A DNA stretch of 64,000 nucleotides from Apiotrichum sp. Y4204 (GCA_025531455.1 JAMYHL010000024.1:310001-374000); one strand, 5' to 3'; counted from the first letter of the stretch, positions 1 to 13,798 are shown. Numbers and translations: made by a program. Notes: generated from the letters alone by a model not told the origin.

Positions 1-977
1 GGACGAGCGATACGCCGAGCTGCTCGGTCTGCCAGGGAGCAACCCGCTCGATCTCTGGATGGACGCCGTGGACGACCTGCAGCTCGAGGCTGAGGAGATT
101 ACGTCCAAGATTGAGAGCCAGGTCAAGGGCGTCAAGGCCGAGACAACGGCAGAGGAGTTTGAGGCGATGTGTACGGCTGCCGGCGTGCGTGAGAGCGAGG
201 AAGACCGCAAGACGGCCTTTGACGTCATCCACTCGCGCTTCGTGCGTGCCGCCGCTGAGGCTGCCCGCATCGAGGAGCGCAAGCGCCGCGACCGCATCGA
301 CGACCTGCGGTACGCGCTCCGCAAGATCCGCGACATTGGCTCGGAGACGACGTACGAAACGGTTAGTTACTCGGAATAGTCACAACTGACAGCAGGCGCT
401 GCCGCTCATGCAGGATCTGCCCGAGTTCAAGGACATTCCGGCGGCGGAGGACCAGCGCGCCGCGTTCGACAAGCACATCCGCCGCCTGAAGGAGAAGGAG
501 GCGGAGAGCTCCGAGTCCGGCAGAAGGGGGAGCAGGGACCGCGACGAGCGCGACCGCTACTCGCGGATGGACGTGGACGACGACTACCGCCGCCGTGATA
601 GGGACACGGGGCGGGATCGGGACCGCGACTACCGCCGTGACCGTGACCGTGACCGCGACCGCGATTACCGCGACGACTACCGCGACCGCGACCGTGATCG
701 CGATTACCGTCGCGACCGTGACAGCAGGGGAGATTACCGCCGCGACCGCGACCACCGTGATCGCGACCGGGACCGCGGGAATGATCGCGACCGTGAGAGG
801 GAGAGGGAGAGAGAGCGCGAGCGCGAAAAGGACAAGGTTGGCAGCGACCGCGATCGACGTCGAGACCGCGATCGCGCGTCATCGCACGACGAGCGCGATA
901 CCAAGCGCCGCCGTGTCACGCCTGCACCTGGCGCGCCTGCGGGCGACAAGGAGGAGCGCGAGGAGGGAGAAATCTAG
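1..977 (+). CDS. PRP40: Pre-mRNA-processing protein Prp40/PRPF40-like, 5' partial
   Basis: C-terminal part of a U1 snRNP-associated Prp40-type splicing factor. The frame is open from base 2. The first visible residues (about 20-30) read LWMDAVDDL, the form expected inside an FF-domain region of Prp40, followed by helical charged sequence (FF repeats). An intron lies at about 362-392 (GTTAGT donor; the acceptor is CAG at 392 or 395, both in frame). The last about 150 residues are a low-complexity Arg-Asp/Arg-Glu tail (RD, RDRDRDY, ERERE runs) ending in a K/R basic stretch and a GDKEEREEGEI-type acidic end at the stop (975-977). Such tails are seen in metazoan PRPF40 and other SR-like splicing proteins. 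The WW domains that bind SF1/BBP and polymerase II would lie upstream, outside the window. It converges on PRP43 with about 104 bp between the stops. Confidence 0.8.
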
Positions 978-1081
978 TTGACCACAAGGTGAACTCTATT
1001 GGCCCGAGGGCTATGCATACTATGAAAAACCATGATGTAACACGACGATACACGCGCCTAGTCCTACCGACTAGAAGCGAC

Positions 1082-3523
<2,442 letters not shown>

Positions 3524-3982
3524 GGCGGATGCGGAGCTTTTTGGAGGCCGCGGGGCGGACAAGGAACTATGGAGAGAGGATAGAAAGGAAGATAAACAAG
3601 AATGATTAGTCGTTGTCGTGGATCACATCAACAGAGCGCCGCGCCGCGGCTGAAAAAAACATTTCTGTCGGCACTGAGACAAGATCTTGAAGATCTTTGA
3701 ATTATTACGTAATGATAAAAATACTGTGGTCCGATGGCGTCCCTCCCCCAGGCCTTATGCATAAAATGTTGGTGGGGACTTCAGCTTGCAGGCGCTTACC
3801 CTGCTGAGCGGCATGCATCACCCAAAGTGGTGTATGAAAGAGCTGTGTCAATTGGTTGGGTACAGAGGGGCAGAGAGACGGGGCTTCGGTGAGTGCCACA
3901 AGCATTGTGCTTTGTGGTGCACCAGCGCACCAGCAGACCGCGCATCCTGTACACCCATTACATTTTTCTTGTTGTGCTTATT
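3524..3982. other. Intergenic, PRP43 upstream region
   Basis: No gene recognised. Holds the PRP43 promoter side and AT-richer sequence around 3650-3720, with a small GATCTT/AAGATC-type palindrome at about 3684-3699. The tRNA at 3983 follows. Confidence 0.6.
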
Positions 3983-4062
3983 ACGGCGATAGTGTAGTGG
4001 TTTAACATCCTCGCTTCCCAATACGTTAGCGAGAGGCCCGGGTTCGAACCCCGGTCGTCGTA
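3983..4062 (+). tRNA. tRNA-Gly(CCC) with a 7-nt intron
   Basis: Folds as a tRNA. Acceptor stem 3983-3989 with 4055-4061 (ACGGCGA/TCGTCGT, one G-U), discriminator A4062; D stem GTGT/ACAT; anticodon stem CTCGC 4010-4014 with GCGAG 4029-4033; 4-nt variable region; T arm CCGGG-TTCGAAC-CCCGG 4038-4054. The anticodon loop is 14 nt, so about 7 nt are intron after position 37 (about 4021-4027). Anticodon CCC at 4017-4019, preceded by T as required at position 33. A short T-run (4067-4070) follows as a possible Pol III terminator. The isotype assignment rests on this stem placement. Confidence 0.85.
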
Positions 4063-4598
4063 TTTCTTTTCTGGAGCGGATCGGAATTGTGGGTATGGTG
4101 GATGGTAGGTGATATGGTTATATGTGGCGTATTTGATGCGGCTTGCGGGATTGTGGGCCAGGAACAGCCGTTCTGCCGTGACATGTCGCTGATTTGGCTC
4201 GGCAGAGGGAGTGACATCAGCAATGATTACAGCTGCGCCTCGAGGTCTCGAGCTTGGGCCCGGGGTGGCGCCCGGCGGTCGTGCGTGCGCATGATGTCTA
4301 ACCCATATGGGCCGTCCACGCGTTTGTCCGTGCCCATCGGTGTCCTGACATGGGGCTGAGGCGTCCACCCGCGGTGCCTGAACCCGAACGGCGCACTTAG
4401 AACCATCCGCTCGAACACATGATCCTCATCTGCCCGTCGAGGCACAACTTAGGTTTAACCAAACCCGCGGATGGGGCCTGAAAGGTCGGGCAAACAGCTC
4501 TTCTGGGCGGCGGGAACGATCTGCATCTTCTTCGCTATCCAAATATGGACCTGTGCCTGCCCTTGCAACGCGTGGCACCAATCCCACACTCCAAAAGA
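4063..4598. other. Intergenic, no gene seen
   Basis: About 535 bp between the tRNA-Gly and the 3' end of the P450. I see only short random ORFs and no RNA gene. Confidence 0.6.
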
Positions 4599-6546
4599 CT
4601 AGGCCGTAGGAAGCGGCTTGACGACGAGCGGCAACGACATCTTGGTGTCCCCGACGACGCGTGGGCGGATGACGACACTGGATGTTAGCTTTTGGACGGT
4701 GGGGGCGCTTACGAGGCGACGCTCTCGATCTCGAGGCCTTTGGGCGGAATCTTGAACTGGAAGCGACGGAGGAGCACAAACAACGCAATCTTGACCTCGA
4801 GAAGCGCAAGGCGCATGCCTATACAGATGCGTGGGCCGCCGAGGAAAGTGAGCATGTTGGAGTAGGTGCCGGGTACGCGCATCTTTGCGGGACCGTTGCC
4901 TGCCGTGTCGGTCACCTCGTCGCTCTTCCCGGCGACTGCGGCCCAGCGCTCGGGCTTGAACTCGGCCGCATCTGGTCCCCACTGCTCTTCCATGAGGTTG
5001 AATGCGTTCGCAGCTGGTGTTAATGAGGAAGATGCGGGGGTACGTACATATCCAGACATCCATGTCCTTCTTAATCGGGAGCGCATCAATCACCTTGCCG
5101 TCGCGGCCCATCACCGGCACCTCGAGGGGCAGCACCTGGTCCTCGGTTGAGGTGCGGAATGTACCGAGGACGGGGCAGTGGACGCGCAAAGACTCGCGCA
5201 CAACGCAGTCGAGGTAGGGCAACGCGAGGAGCTGATCTCTGGGCGTCAGATGAGGAGGCTGTCAGACTCACGCATCAGGCTCCTCAGTGTCCACGGCCAA
5301 CAGCTCTGAACGCAGGCGCTCCTGAATCTCAGGCTGTAGGCAGAGTGCGTACAGCGTCCATGTCAGAGTGGTAGCTGCCGTTTCGTTCCCTGCAAACATC
5401 TGAAAGTGAGCAGGGCTAGGGGAGCAATGCTGGAGCTCACAAAAGTGGTAACCTGCGCAAGCACTTCGTCGTCTGTAAGCCTGTGCTCAGGCTTGAGGTC
5501 GTGCGCCATATTGGCACGGACTGGTGTCAGCACTGCAGACACGTCCACCCACTGAGGAGGGAGAGGAGGTCAGTGCCGATATCCGTGCCCTTGCCGATAT
5601 CCCCGAGCGCTGCTGCCTCCTTCTTCTTCTCGGCAATGAGTTTCTAGAAGTGTCAGCGCGACGCCGCCAGAAGATACCCACCCGTCCAAGCGGCTCAGCC
5701 ACGGCTTTACCATGCAAGCATGCGCTCCACGACTTGTTCGGCAGTGGCTGGCGTCAGCTCTTCGTCCTGTGTCTCACCCACCAGAGGCTCGAGGGCGGGT
5801 ACGAAGCCCTGGAGCATAAACACCGGATCGGCCTCGAGGCCACTGACGACGCGGGCGAACGCGGCGGCGAGCTCGTTACCCTCCTGTCCGTTCTTGAGTG
5901 CCTCAAAGTCGTAGCTGAACCCCACGAGGCCGATAACATCGAGCGTCATCTCCTGGAGCACCAGGAGCACGTCGACGGTGGGTTCGCGCTCGCACAGCCG
6001 GTCAATCTTGTCCGCCAACTCGTGGGCCTTGGCGTACATTGTCGGCACCATGCCGTGCAGTGCGGACGGCGTGAATGCGCGCCCGAGCACTCGTCTCTGG
6101 CGGGTATGCCCCTCGCCCTCGGCAACAAGCAGCCCCTCGCCGAGCATGGCGAGCAGCGTACGCCGCGAGTGGTGCGAGCGCTTAAACTTGTCCTTGTTGC
6201 GGTAAATGTACGCAATCAGCCCCGGGTCGACAGTATGGATGAGCTGCTGCCCCAGGACAAGCCGCGAGCGAAAGGTGAGCCCGTATTTCCTAAACTGCTG
6301 CAGGTGCCATTTCCCCGGAACACCGACAAACGACGCCATGAGCTTGCCGAGAATCAGCTCGAGCACGCTGCCGTCGCTCTCTGGTCCTGGGAGATTCGTG
6401 ATTCCCTCGCGATATGCCGCAAAAGTGTAATTGTAGAGATACCATCCAGCGGCGAGGGCGAGGAGCGCCGGGAGGGCGTAGAGCCCCGCGAAGGGGAGCG
6501 CGAGCACCGCGCCGGCGACGACGACGGCGGCGGCGGTGGGTGTCAT
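4599..6546 (-). CDS. Cytochrome P450 monooxygenase (one splice junction unresolved)
   Basis: Microsomal P450. An N-terminal hydrophobic anchor (alternating A/V/L stretch) is followed by a proline-rich hinge with LPGP. The I-helix is seen as FAGNETAATTLTW, the ExxR motif as RESLR, the PERF-like motif as FKPERW, and the haem-thiolate loop as FLGGPRICIG with the Cys ligand. Exons after the first: 5643-5553, 5520-5441, 5399-5272, 5238-5048, 5013-4713, 4677-4599; all their introns are GT-AG, 32-41 nt, and the phases close. Exon 1 (6546 to about 5711) does not join exon 2 in phase by any GT-AG pair that keeps the conserved helix; see findings. An upstream in-frame ATG exists at 6621. I prefer 6546 because it puts the anchor at the N-terminus. 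About 565 aa. CYP family and substrate cannot be told. Confidence 0.85.
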
Positions 6547-7316
6547 TATTTCGGGCGGAATGAATAACGGCAAGAAAGTCGCGAGCGAGACGAGACGGCA
6601 AAAAGAGACGGCAATGAGCAATGCTTTAGCTGCGATTTATTACATGGCCCATGGAATGGTGCTGTTTGTACTGGTTTAGTACTGTACATGCGCGTGCGAC
6701 GGGCTCTCGCTTGCACTTGCGGTTGCCCCGAATTACAGTTTGTTTGGATGCTTGTCCCGATCGTCATGATTACTTTCTCGGACGACAGGGCACACAACTT
6801 TCCGCAGAGTGACGACACTTCGCTACCAAACAATAATAATACGTGCCGCTCAGCATGGATTGGCGCGGCACGGGGCACCTCCGCGCCGGTCGTGCCCCGA
6901 TTATCGGACCCAGCAACCAGGAGACAGTGGGTCGTCGTAGCCCTCCATTCCGTAACTGTACAACTGCACAACTACTGGCTCGATCCACATCCGATCTCCC
7001 GTGGAGGGGATCTCGTGGCTGCCGCCATTGTGAGACCTGTGGATCAGTGGCAATCAGGCGTCGGTTCGGTCTCGGTATAGCCATTGACGGTGGCGCGTGC
7101 ATGCCATGAGATGGCACAGTGGCACCGTACATGGTGCTGACGATCGTGTGCATGTCGGTAAAATACAATCCCTGGCGCTGGATCGTACCAACATGCGACG
7201 CGCACGGTTGTGGTGGTAACAGTACATGTCTAGATCTACAATGCCCTGTGTCTCCTCTCTATGTGATATCACTTCTGCTGACACCTTCCTTCCTGTCTTC
7301 TAGCCTAGCTTTTGAT
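6547..7316. other. Intergenic, P450 upstream region
   Basis: About 770 bp between the P450 start and the 3' end of the carrier gene. No conserved coding sequence, RNA gene or clear repeat was recognised; possible short ORFs look random. Confidence 0.55.
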
Positions 7317-9143
7317 TTACTTGTTCAGATGACGCATGACGCCCTCCCACACCGCGAGCGCCGCCGCGTTTGTTGGGAACGCACGCAGCGCGACGGGTAC
7401 AAAGCCCTGTTCGTCAGTTTCGAGAACATGGAAATATGAGATGGGAGACGTGCGTCGATCCCAGCGTACGAGGGCGGAACGACATGGGCGAGTCGCAAGC
7501 CGCAAGCCGCAAGCCGCAAGAGCTCGTCCACGCTCGCACCTGTCACTCACCTTGTAGAAATTCTTGACTCGTGCAAGCGAGTTCCACCCGATACTCCGAC
7601 GCGCATCATACGTCTCCCTCCATACCTGACGGTACGCGTCCGGCACAGACTTGTACTTTGGCTTTGTCGGCGAGTCCACCATGATGCGGTTCTTGACATT
7701 GTCAAGTGCTGAATGTCAGAAAAAGGATCCAGATAATAACGCCAAAAGCTTAGTTTCCGCAGACTCACGCAGCGCAGTGATCCAGTACATGTTGGACGCC
7801 ATGCCGCCCGCGAAAAAGTTGACCGCGCCAGGCGACATCTCCCACGACGTGCCCTTCCAGCTACTGAACAGACGGTTGAAGATCTCGAATCCTGAGTGTC
7901 AGTGATCGCGTATCAGCACATACACATCGGCAACTAGCGCTATCACCAGCGCCTCCCGATAGGCACTCGTCGCCTGTCTCGGCAGCCGGTTGAGTCTCCA
8001 ATGGTCGTCACGCATGCCCGCCCAGACCCAGATATCCCAGAGACACAAGGCGTACCTCGCCCCGACAGGATGAAATTAATGGCACCCTTTGAGACCCCGA
8101 CTTCCACCAGTCTCACTAGCTCACTCACCACCGAACATGGCCGCAAAGCACGAGCGGTAGATAAAGCTCGCCGGCAGCCCGCGCCACATGCCCGTGATCC
8201 CCTGCGCCGCGTACGTCTGGCGCACGACATCGATCGGGCCAGAGTACTGCTTCGGGACGTGCTCGGGCTGCACGAGCTGCAGCTGCAGCTTGCACTTGAT
8301 CGTCTCGGTCGGGTGGGCGACCGCCGCACTGATGTCAGAATGGGCTAGGGACTACGTGCAATGCTGTTCAACATGCTACACTCACTTGCTCCAGCCGGCG
8401 AACAGGCCTGCGATAGAGTGGCCCGTTAGCGTGAGCCTCGTTTCGCCCTTCGTGGAGCCCGGTACCGGCTCCGAGAAGCCGTGACCTTTAAGAAACGCGC
8501 GGTAATTGTGCAAGCTATTGTCAGTAAAGTGTCCATGTCCTTCTGCTTCTTCCTCTCTCAACACCCGTCAATTTCTCCATCCCGAGTCCCCACAGCTCTG
8601 CTGCACGCCTTCCGACCCACACGTCTCACCACTCACCTGCCCATCAAGATCGAGTCAGTGATACCCCACGACACGGCCGGCACCGACGCGCCCTTGTACA
8701 GCGCGCGGGGGCCCTCCTTCGTGACTGTCCGCGTGAGGCAGTTCCACGCGCCGTTGAACGTCCCCGGCGGCGCGCATTGCACTAAGTGTCAGACGGGGGT
8801 GGGCTGATTGGGAAGCACCAAGGTGGGCCAGACGCACATCGTGTCTGATGTTAGTTTGCGGCGTTTGCGGTTGTTGTGGTTCAACTCACTTTGATGGTGT
8901 CAAACGGGTGTCCTACAATCAACTACACCGTCAGTCCCCGTTCGGTAGCTCGTGCGCACCTTTGTCCATCTACAGTCAGCAACCGCACAAACAACCGCAT
9001 AACCGCTCGCACAACCACCGCACTCACCCAGACAACAGTCCCGCCGCAAAGCCCACAAACGGCGCATGCTGCTTCGGCGCAGGCGCAATGCTCTCGCCTT
9101 CGGGGTCGAGCACGACCTCGGGCTTGATGTCCCGATTCCCCAT
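7317..9143 (-). CDS. Mitochondrial carrier family (SLC25) transporter
   Basis: Inner-membrane solute carrier with three repeats of two helices. Ten exons (minus): 9143-9028, 8969-8960, 8922-8890, 8844-8838, 8781-8637, 8514-8386, 8328-8129, 7891-7769, 7708-7551, 7406-7317; phases close to 336 aa. Repeat signatures: HPFDTIKTRLQ (spread over exons 3, 4 and 5), HPTETIKCKLQLQ in repeat 2, and PLDNVKNRIM in repeat 3 (across an intron). The C-terminus has RAFPTNAAALAVWE. The RAFPTNA ending and the gene layout suggest the carnitine/amino-acid-type branch (Ymc/SLC25A45-47-like), but the substrate is not determinable. Exon 2 is only 10 nt and exon 4 only 7 nt. Two introns are unusually long (237 and 144 nt). 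No internal stop. Confidence 0.9.
7494..7520 (+). repeat. 7-bp tandem repeat (CGCAAGC x ~4)
   Basis: Nearly four perfect copies of CGCAAGC lie inside the 144-nt last intron of the carrier gene (7407-7550), close to its donor site. No function is inferred. Confidence 0.8.
8838..8844 (-). other. 7-nt microexon of the carrier gene
   Basis: Exon ACACGAT between a 45-nt intron (8845-8889, GTGAGT...CATCAG) and a 56-nt intron (8782-8837, GTGCGT...ACTTAG). With its neighbours it restores K-T-R-L-Q of the first carrier signature. Without it the frame breaks. Confidence 0.88.
8960..8969 (-). other. 10-nt microexon of the carrier gene
   Basis: Exon ATGGACAAAG between introns 8970-9027 (GTGAGT...CTGTAG) and 8923-8959 (GTGCGC...GTGTAG). 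It gives SG-WTK-LIVGHPFDTIK, matching the usual G-x-TK-x-xVGHPFD carrier consensus. Confidence 0.85.
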
Positions 9144-9724
9144 TGCGTCGAGGGGAGTGTCTGAGTGATGTGCGATGATGTATTTGACGGTGAAACGCCC
9201 TGCCTAAACGCTCTTGTCAATGCCGTATACCGCGATGCCGTCGTCTACCGTGCCGTGCGCCGAGATGCGAGAATAATAAGAGAAAGAACAAGAGGAGGCC
9301 AAAGCGCGGAAAAGACGACAGTCACCCGGGGTTGAAGAGTTGCATGTACATCGAGTGGAGGACCTCCACCCGCCCGCCCGGCTCGCCCGGCAGTGGCGGA
9401 TCGAGCGGATCACTCGCCCGGGTGTGCTGAGTCCGACTCCGACGCCGAGCCGGGCGAGTTGAGGGGTTGGCTAGTCGCCCGTGGTGCACTCCCGTACGCC
9501 TGCAATGCGGTTCTTCCTAGAACATAGCAGTGGACATTGTGGATATAAGTGGTTGCTGAGATGTGTACAGCCAAAGGTGGTGAGATATCGCCGAGCCCTC
9601 TCGGATATATCTCGGAATGGAGATTAAGATCGATGGGCCTCCCAACGCCAGCGCCAGAGATATCAACGCACACAACACAAGCTCATAACAACTCGTAAAT
9701 ACATAGAACATGAATGCAACAGAA
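9144..9724. other. Intergenic with a 10-bp inverted repeat
   Basis: About 580 bp between the carrier start and the aminotransferase stop. Contains a GC-rich inverted repeat, ACTCGCCCGG (9412-9421) with CCGGGCGAGT (9450-9459), with a 28-nt loop and a related copy near 9382-9390. No gene seen. Confidence 0.6.
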
Positions 9725-11749
9725 TCACTCCTTCGTGAGCCCAAGCAGGCTCTCAATCTTCCCGAGTCCAACCTATACGTCAGCATTATCCCATTTTTCC
9801 GGCTCACATCAAGGTTGTCGCGCGAGACGCTGAACGTAATGCGGTACCATCCGGGCGTGGCGTTATGGTACGCTGTTCCGGGGGCGACGTACACGCCGCC
9901 GTCGAGGAGTTTCTGGAAGACGCGCTTCTCCTCCGCGGCGTCGCGGAAGCCCAGGCGGCCGCCGAGGTCGACCCAGACAAAGTTGCCGCTGTGTGTCAGT
10001 GACTGTGGATAGCGGCTGGCTGAGGAAACGAAGGCAATAGCCAATACAAGACTGGTGAGAGGAATTACACCCTCACAGTCATCACACTTCCCATACTCAC
10101 GCATTCGAATGGGCGACATGCACGCCCCGGTCCTCGAACCACTTGCGCGTGTACCCCGCCGCCTCGGTGAGTCGCTCGTGGTTGAGGCTCATGAAGCGGT
10201 GGAGCGTCTCCTTGTCGTTGAGAAGGGACGACCAGATGACGTCGGCGGGAGACGAGAGCTTCATGAGCATGCTCGTGTTGGCCATCGCGCGCAGGAGGAG
10301 GGGGTTCGCCTGCGAGATTAGGCTGCCGATACGGAGGCCGTTGGCGCAGAAGCTGCGGTCAGTCTATGGTTGATATTTGCCACGCACTCTTTGCTCATCC
10401 CGTAAACGACGTGCACGCGCGCACGGTCAAACGGGATACCCAGCTCGCGCTCGACGTCGAGCGAGAGCATGCTCGTGAACGGCACCGCGTGGGGGAACGC
10501 TGTCTGTCAGCGTCTCCACAACCAAAAGGGCTGAACACACAAGGGTTGTCGTACACGCTCATGGCGTAAATCTCGTCGCTGACGAGGTGGAGATCGCGTT
10601 CCTCGCAAAAGCGCGCGTACGCGAGCAGCGTTTCGCGGGGATACGTCCGTCCAAGCGGGTTGTGCGGGTTGCACACGATCTGGGTGTGAGTCGAACAACT
10701 ATTTCTTAAGAGAGAGCGGTACTCACCACTGCACGGGTGCGGATGCCCTGGGCCGCGAGCTCGTCGAGCTTGGCATCAAACGCCTTGAGCGTCTCGGGCG
10801 TGAATGCGCCGTCGCCGTCGGGGAGGACGACGGGCACGAGGCGCACACGCGCCCGCCCGATGAGGTCACGGTCAAAGCCGGTGTAGCTGGCGTCAGGTCC
10901 GAACAGCGACATTACGCACTATGGTCCCGCGAGGAGAACGGCCTCGCCCTCGTCCATGAGGGTGTAGAAGAGCTGGTCGAGCACTGTCGTCAGAACGCCC
11001 CCGGCTGCTCCACGTACCGGCCGAGCATCCCACGCCGGTGATCAGCTGCTCCGGCTGAACGTTCTCAGCGGGCTTGAAGTGGCTGTGGATTAGCATCAGC
11101 TACCTCCCAGAACACACCTGTTAAGGAAACCAGCCAGGGCAGCGTTGATGCGCCGCGAGCCCCACAGCGAGTCGCCATAGCTCAGGTCCGACGCGAGAAA
11201 GTTGGCCGCAAACGCCTTGGTAAAGTACTCGATGCACTCTGCTTCAAGGAGGAAGTTCTCGGCGACGCCGCTGGAGGTCAGCTCGGGTTGGATAGGGAAG
11301 CTCACAGAGACACGATGCCGCACGGGTTGCTCTTGCAGTTGTACTCTGAAAATTAGTTCAAGTTCCCATGCTCTCAAGCTGCCAGGCTGCCAGGCCTCCA
11401 CTCCACACTCACGGTCCTTGAAGAGACAGCTAAAGCGCTCAATGAGGGGGCCCGCGTCCGGGCCGCCAGTCGCGCGGTCGCTGAGCTTGGGGCCGAGGTA
11501 GATGCGGCGCTGCTCCTCGCGGGTCCCGAGGGCCGAGGTGGGCGTCGGCGTCGGTGCGGGCGGGAACCGCGACCTGGCGCCTGGGGAAGTCGGGGAAGTG
11601 GGCCCCGGAGAAGGGAGATTGTTCAGACTCAGGTGGTCGAGACACGAGATTAGCGTGTTGCAGCCCACGATCTCGGGGCCGGGGAGGAGCGATAGCCCGC
11701 CCGGCGCCTGGAGCGAGAGCGAGAGCTGTTTCTGGTGCGTCTGGGTCAT
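9725..11749 (-). CDS. ACC-synthase-like PLP-dependent aminotransferase (class I/II)
   Basis: Fold-type I PLP enzyme resembling fungal 1-aminocyclopropane-1-carboxylate-synthase-like proteins. Eleven exons (minus): 11749-11413, 11345-11306, 11270-11118, 11082-11018, 10983-10920, 10886-10727, 10679-10541, 10499-10388, 10352-10101, 9988-9808, 9772-9725; introns mostly 33-47 nt; phases close to 516 aa. Recognisable: YNCKSNPCGIVSLGVAEN near the start of the domain, LSYGDSLWGSRRI, AGPYY, CNPHNPLGR (PLP/substrate Asn), SDEIYAMSVY and YGMSKDF with the expected Schiff-base Lys, then GLRIG. The N-terminal about 110 residues are Pro/Ser-rich and not conserved. True ACC synthase activity is not proven by these motifs; many fungal members are uncharacterised aminotransferases. 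Confidence 0.9.
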
Positions 11750-12679
11750 TGTCGATGGTCGATAAAGGATGGCGATGGCGTGATGGGCAACAAGTTTGCA
11801 ATAGCGGGCTCCACGTTCATGTACCCCCCTTTCAGCGAGTGTGTGACTGCGTGTGTCTGTCACCAACTGTGCAATTGTGTCAAGCTCCAGCGCTCCAGCT
11901 CCGTGATCCGTGAATGCTCCGTGACATGGCTTTGATCCGAGAAAAAAAAGGCAGTGAGTGACACACGGACGGCAGTACACGGCAGTACGGCAGTGTGACA
12001 GGGCACAGATTCCGAAACAACACGGTGCGCACTGCGCACAGCTGGCCAGCTGGGGTGGTGGCAAACAGCAACGTTTGTTATTGCTGAGCTATATCCATCC
12101 CCCTCTCGACCCCCTCTTTGCTCGTTACGGTCCCACGAGGTCTTCGTTCCGCGTTCCGCATCACAGGGTCCTCGTTTTGCTGGTATTCGGAACAATCTTT
12201 GGGACCCCGCATTCCACTATTCCACTGGAGGTCTGTACCTCGTGATGTCATCCTGAAACGGGCCAAAGGGGCCTATGTGTGCAGCGCTTAGCGATTCGCA
12301 GCTTTGGATCTCGACATGCTCAGCGGATTGTTGGTGCCGCGCTTAGAACATTTCTAGGAAATACTAGGACCTCGATCTGAATCCTATTCCGAATGACTGG
12401 CCGTTTGGGGGTACTACCGGTCCCCTGTCTGTCTGCATTGGGGACTCGTGGCCTCGTGGGTCGAGGACGACGCGTTAGTCACCTCGGGCACCTCGGGCTC
12501 CACCACCCATTATCTCGGGATCAACGCCAGATTGAGAGTCTCCCCTCTCTCACTTGTCCAGCACGCGTTTCTTCAAGACCAAGCTCCAAGTATCCAGCAT
12601 AACGGCGCACTGATGTTATTCTCGTCCATAATTCGGACCCGATATATGGCCCAGCACGAATGACTACTAAACAGCTAAG
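11750..12679. other. Intergenic, no gene seen
   Basis: About 930 bp. Nothing conserved was recognised. It holds the presumed promoter of the aminotransferase (adjacent to 11749) and short AG-repeat sequence. Confidence 0.55.
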
Positions 12680-13798
12680 TTACGGCCGCACCTCGAGGAC
12701 AAACTGGCCGCCAACGCGTGCGGCATACTCGTTATTGGAAAGCACCTCGACGCGGCGCATCAATCTCAACGCGCGGCGCTCATCGCACGCAACGCCATAC
12801 TTGTCAGACGCCAGTTCACGCTCCACTGCATCGAGGAAATGCGCCTCGAGCTCTTCGCCCACGGTGCCGTTTAGCGGGTGGGAGATGAGGACGCCGAGGA
12901 GGCGCGGGTGCGGCACGTCGTGGAGTGCGACGAGCGACACGCGGGCGCGGGTACAGAGCAGAATACGCGCGATTTGCTCGGCCAACGCGGTGAACATACA
13001 TGGGCGGAACCGCTGCGGCTCCCCTGCTTTTGGGACCTCGCGGTGGAAGAGGTTCGGGTCGGTGATCCACTGTGCGCCGCTGCCGTTCGAGCCGAAGAGG
13101 AAGACCACCTCCGCAATGGACGGATACCAGCAGTTGTGCGCTTCGTACCACCGCAGCCGCGCAGGTACCGGACGGTAGTGGCGGATGGTGAAGACGACCT
13201 TGGTGATACGCCGCTGGACAGGCGGGGGGAACGTGGGGAGGAGGCATGTCCGCTCCATCCAGAAGTGCACGACGGTAAGTCCGGAAGATGGGGGGATACG
13301 GCGATAGGATGGAAGCGGGTGATGTCTCTCAGAGACGGCGGGCACGAGGCGGATCATACTCGCACTGTGCGCGGACTGGAGAATCGCGGATGTGAGCGCT
13401 GGCGGGGACGAGGTGGCAATGTCCACCATGCGGGTGGTGGCGAACATCCGGGCTGGGACGGGAGGCTGGAGACTGACCCGGAGACGGATGACGCGGCGGC
13501 TGACGAGGCGGTGGGCAGAGAGAGAGGAGGGGAAGAGGAGGGGAATCCGGCCGTCTGGGGCCTCGACCTCGTCAGAGAGCCGGAGGTGGGACGCGAGCAC
13601 TGTATCCGCGACGTCGCGCAGCCGTCGACAAGTGGCACGAAAGGCGAGGAGTGTGTCCCGCGAGCTGTGGGCGATGATCAGGTCGAGAATTCCGGGGAAG
13701 AGCGCCGCGTCTAGTGGCCGCGGGTGCGGCGAGCACGCGACCAAGGGGCACTGTCGGCGGAAGAGGCGCGTCAGTGTGTTGCTGCGCCGGAGTGCCAT
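12680..13798 (-). CDS. F-box-like protein, single exon
   Basis: A 372-residue intronless ORF. Residues about 28-72 (LDAALFPGILDLIIAHSSRD... LLAFRATCRRLRDVADTVLASHL) have the F-box pattern of LP-x-E/D-l-l-x2-I followed by LL-FR-TCR-LR-V. The rest has no recognised domain but is rich in Arg and Val and shows beta-like alternation. F-box proteins link SCF ubiquitin ligase (Skp1) to targets. Tremellomycete genomes carry many short, divergent, intronless F-box genes of this style, so it may be a lineage-specific paralogue. The target is unknown. The F-box call is by pattern only. Confidence 0.75.
   Translation of the reverse strand: MALRRSNTLTRLFRRQCPLVACSPHPRPLDAALFPGILDLIIAHSSRDTLLAFRATCRRLRDVADTVLASHLRLSDEVEAPDGRIPLLFPSSLSAHRLVSRRVIRLRVSLQPPVPARMFATTRMVDIATSSPPALTSAILQSAHSASMIRLVPAVSERHHPLPSYRRIPPSSGLTVVHFWMERTCLLPTFPPPVQRRITKVVFTIRHYRPVPARLRWYEAHNCWYPSIAEVVFLFGSNGSGAQWITDPNLFHREVPKAGEPQRFRPCMFTALAEQIARILLCTRARVSLVALHDVPHPRLLGVLISHPLNGTVGEELEAHFLDAVERELASDKYGVACDERRALRLMRRVEVLSNNEYAARVGGQFVLEVRP

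Noticed and set aside
8923..8959. Direct join of exon 1 to the HPFDTIK exon of the carrier gene, without a microexon
   Set aside because: It loses the TK residues and breaks phase; the 10-nt exon fits both splice sites and the family consensus.
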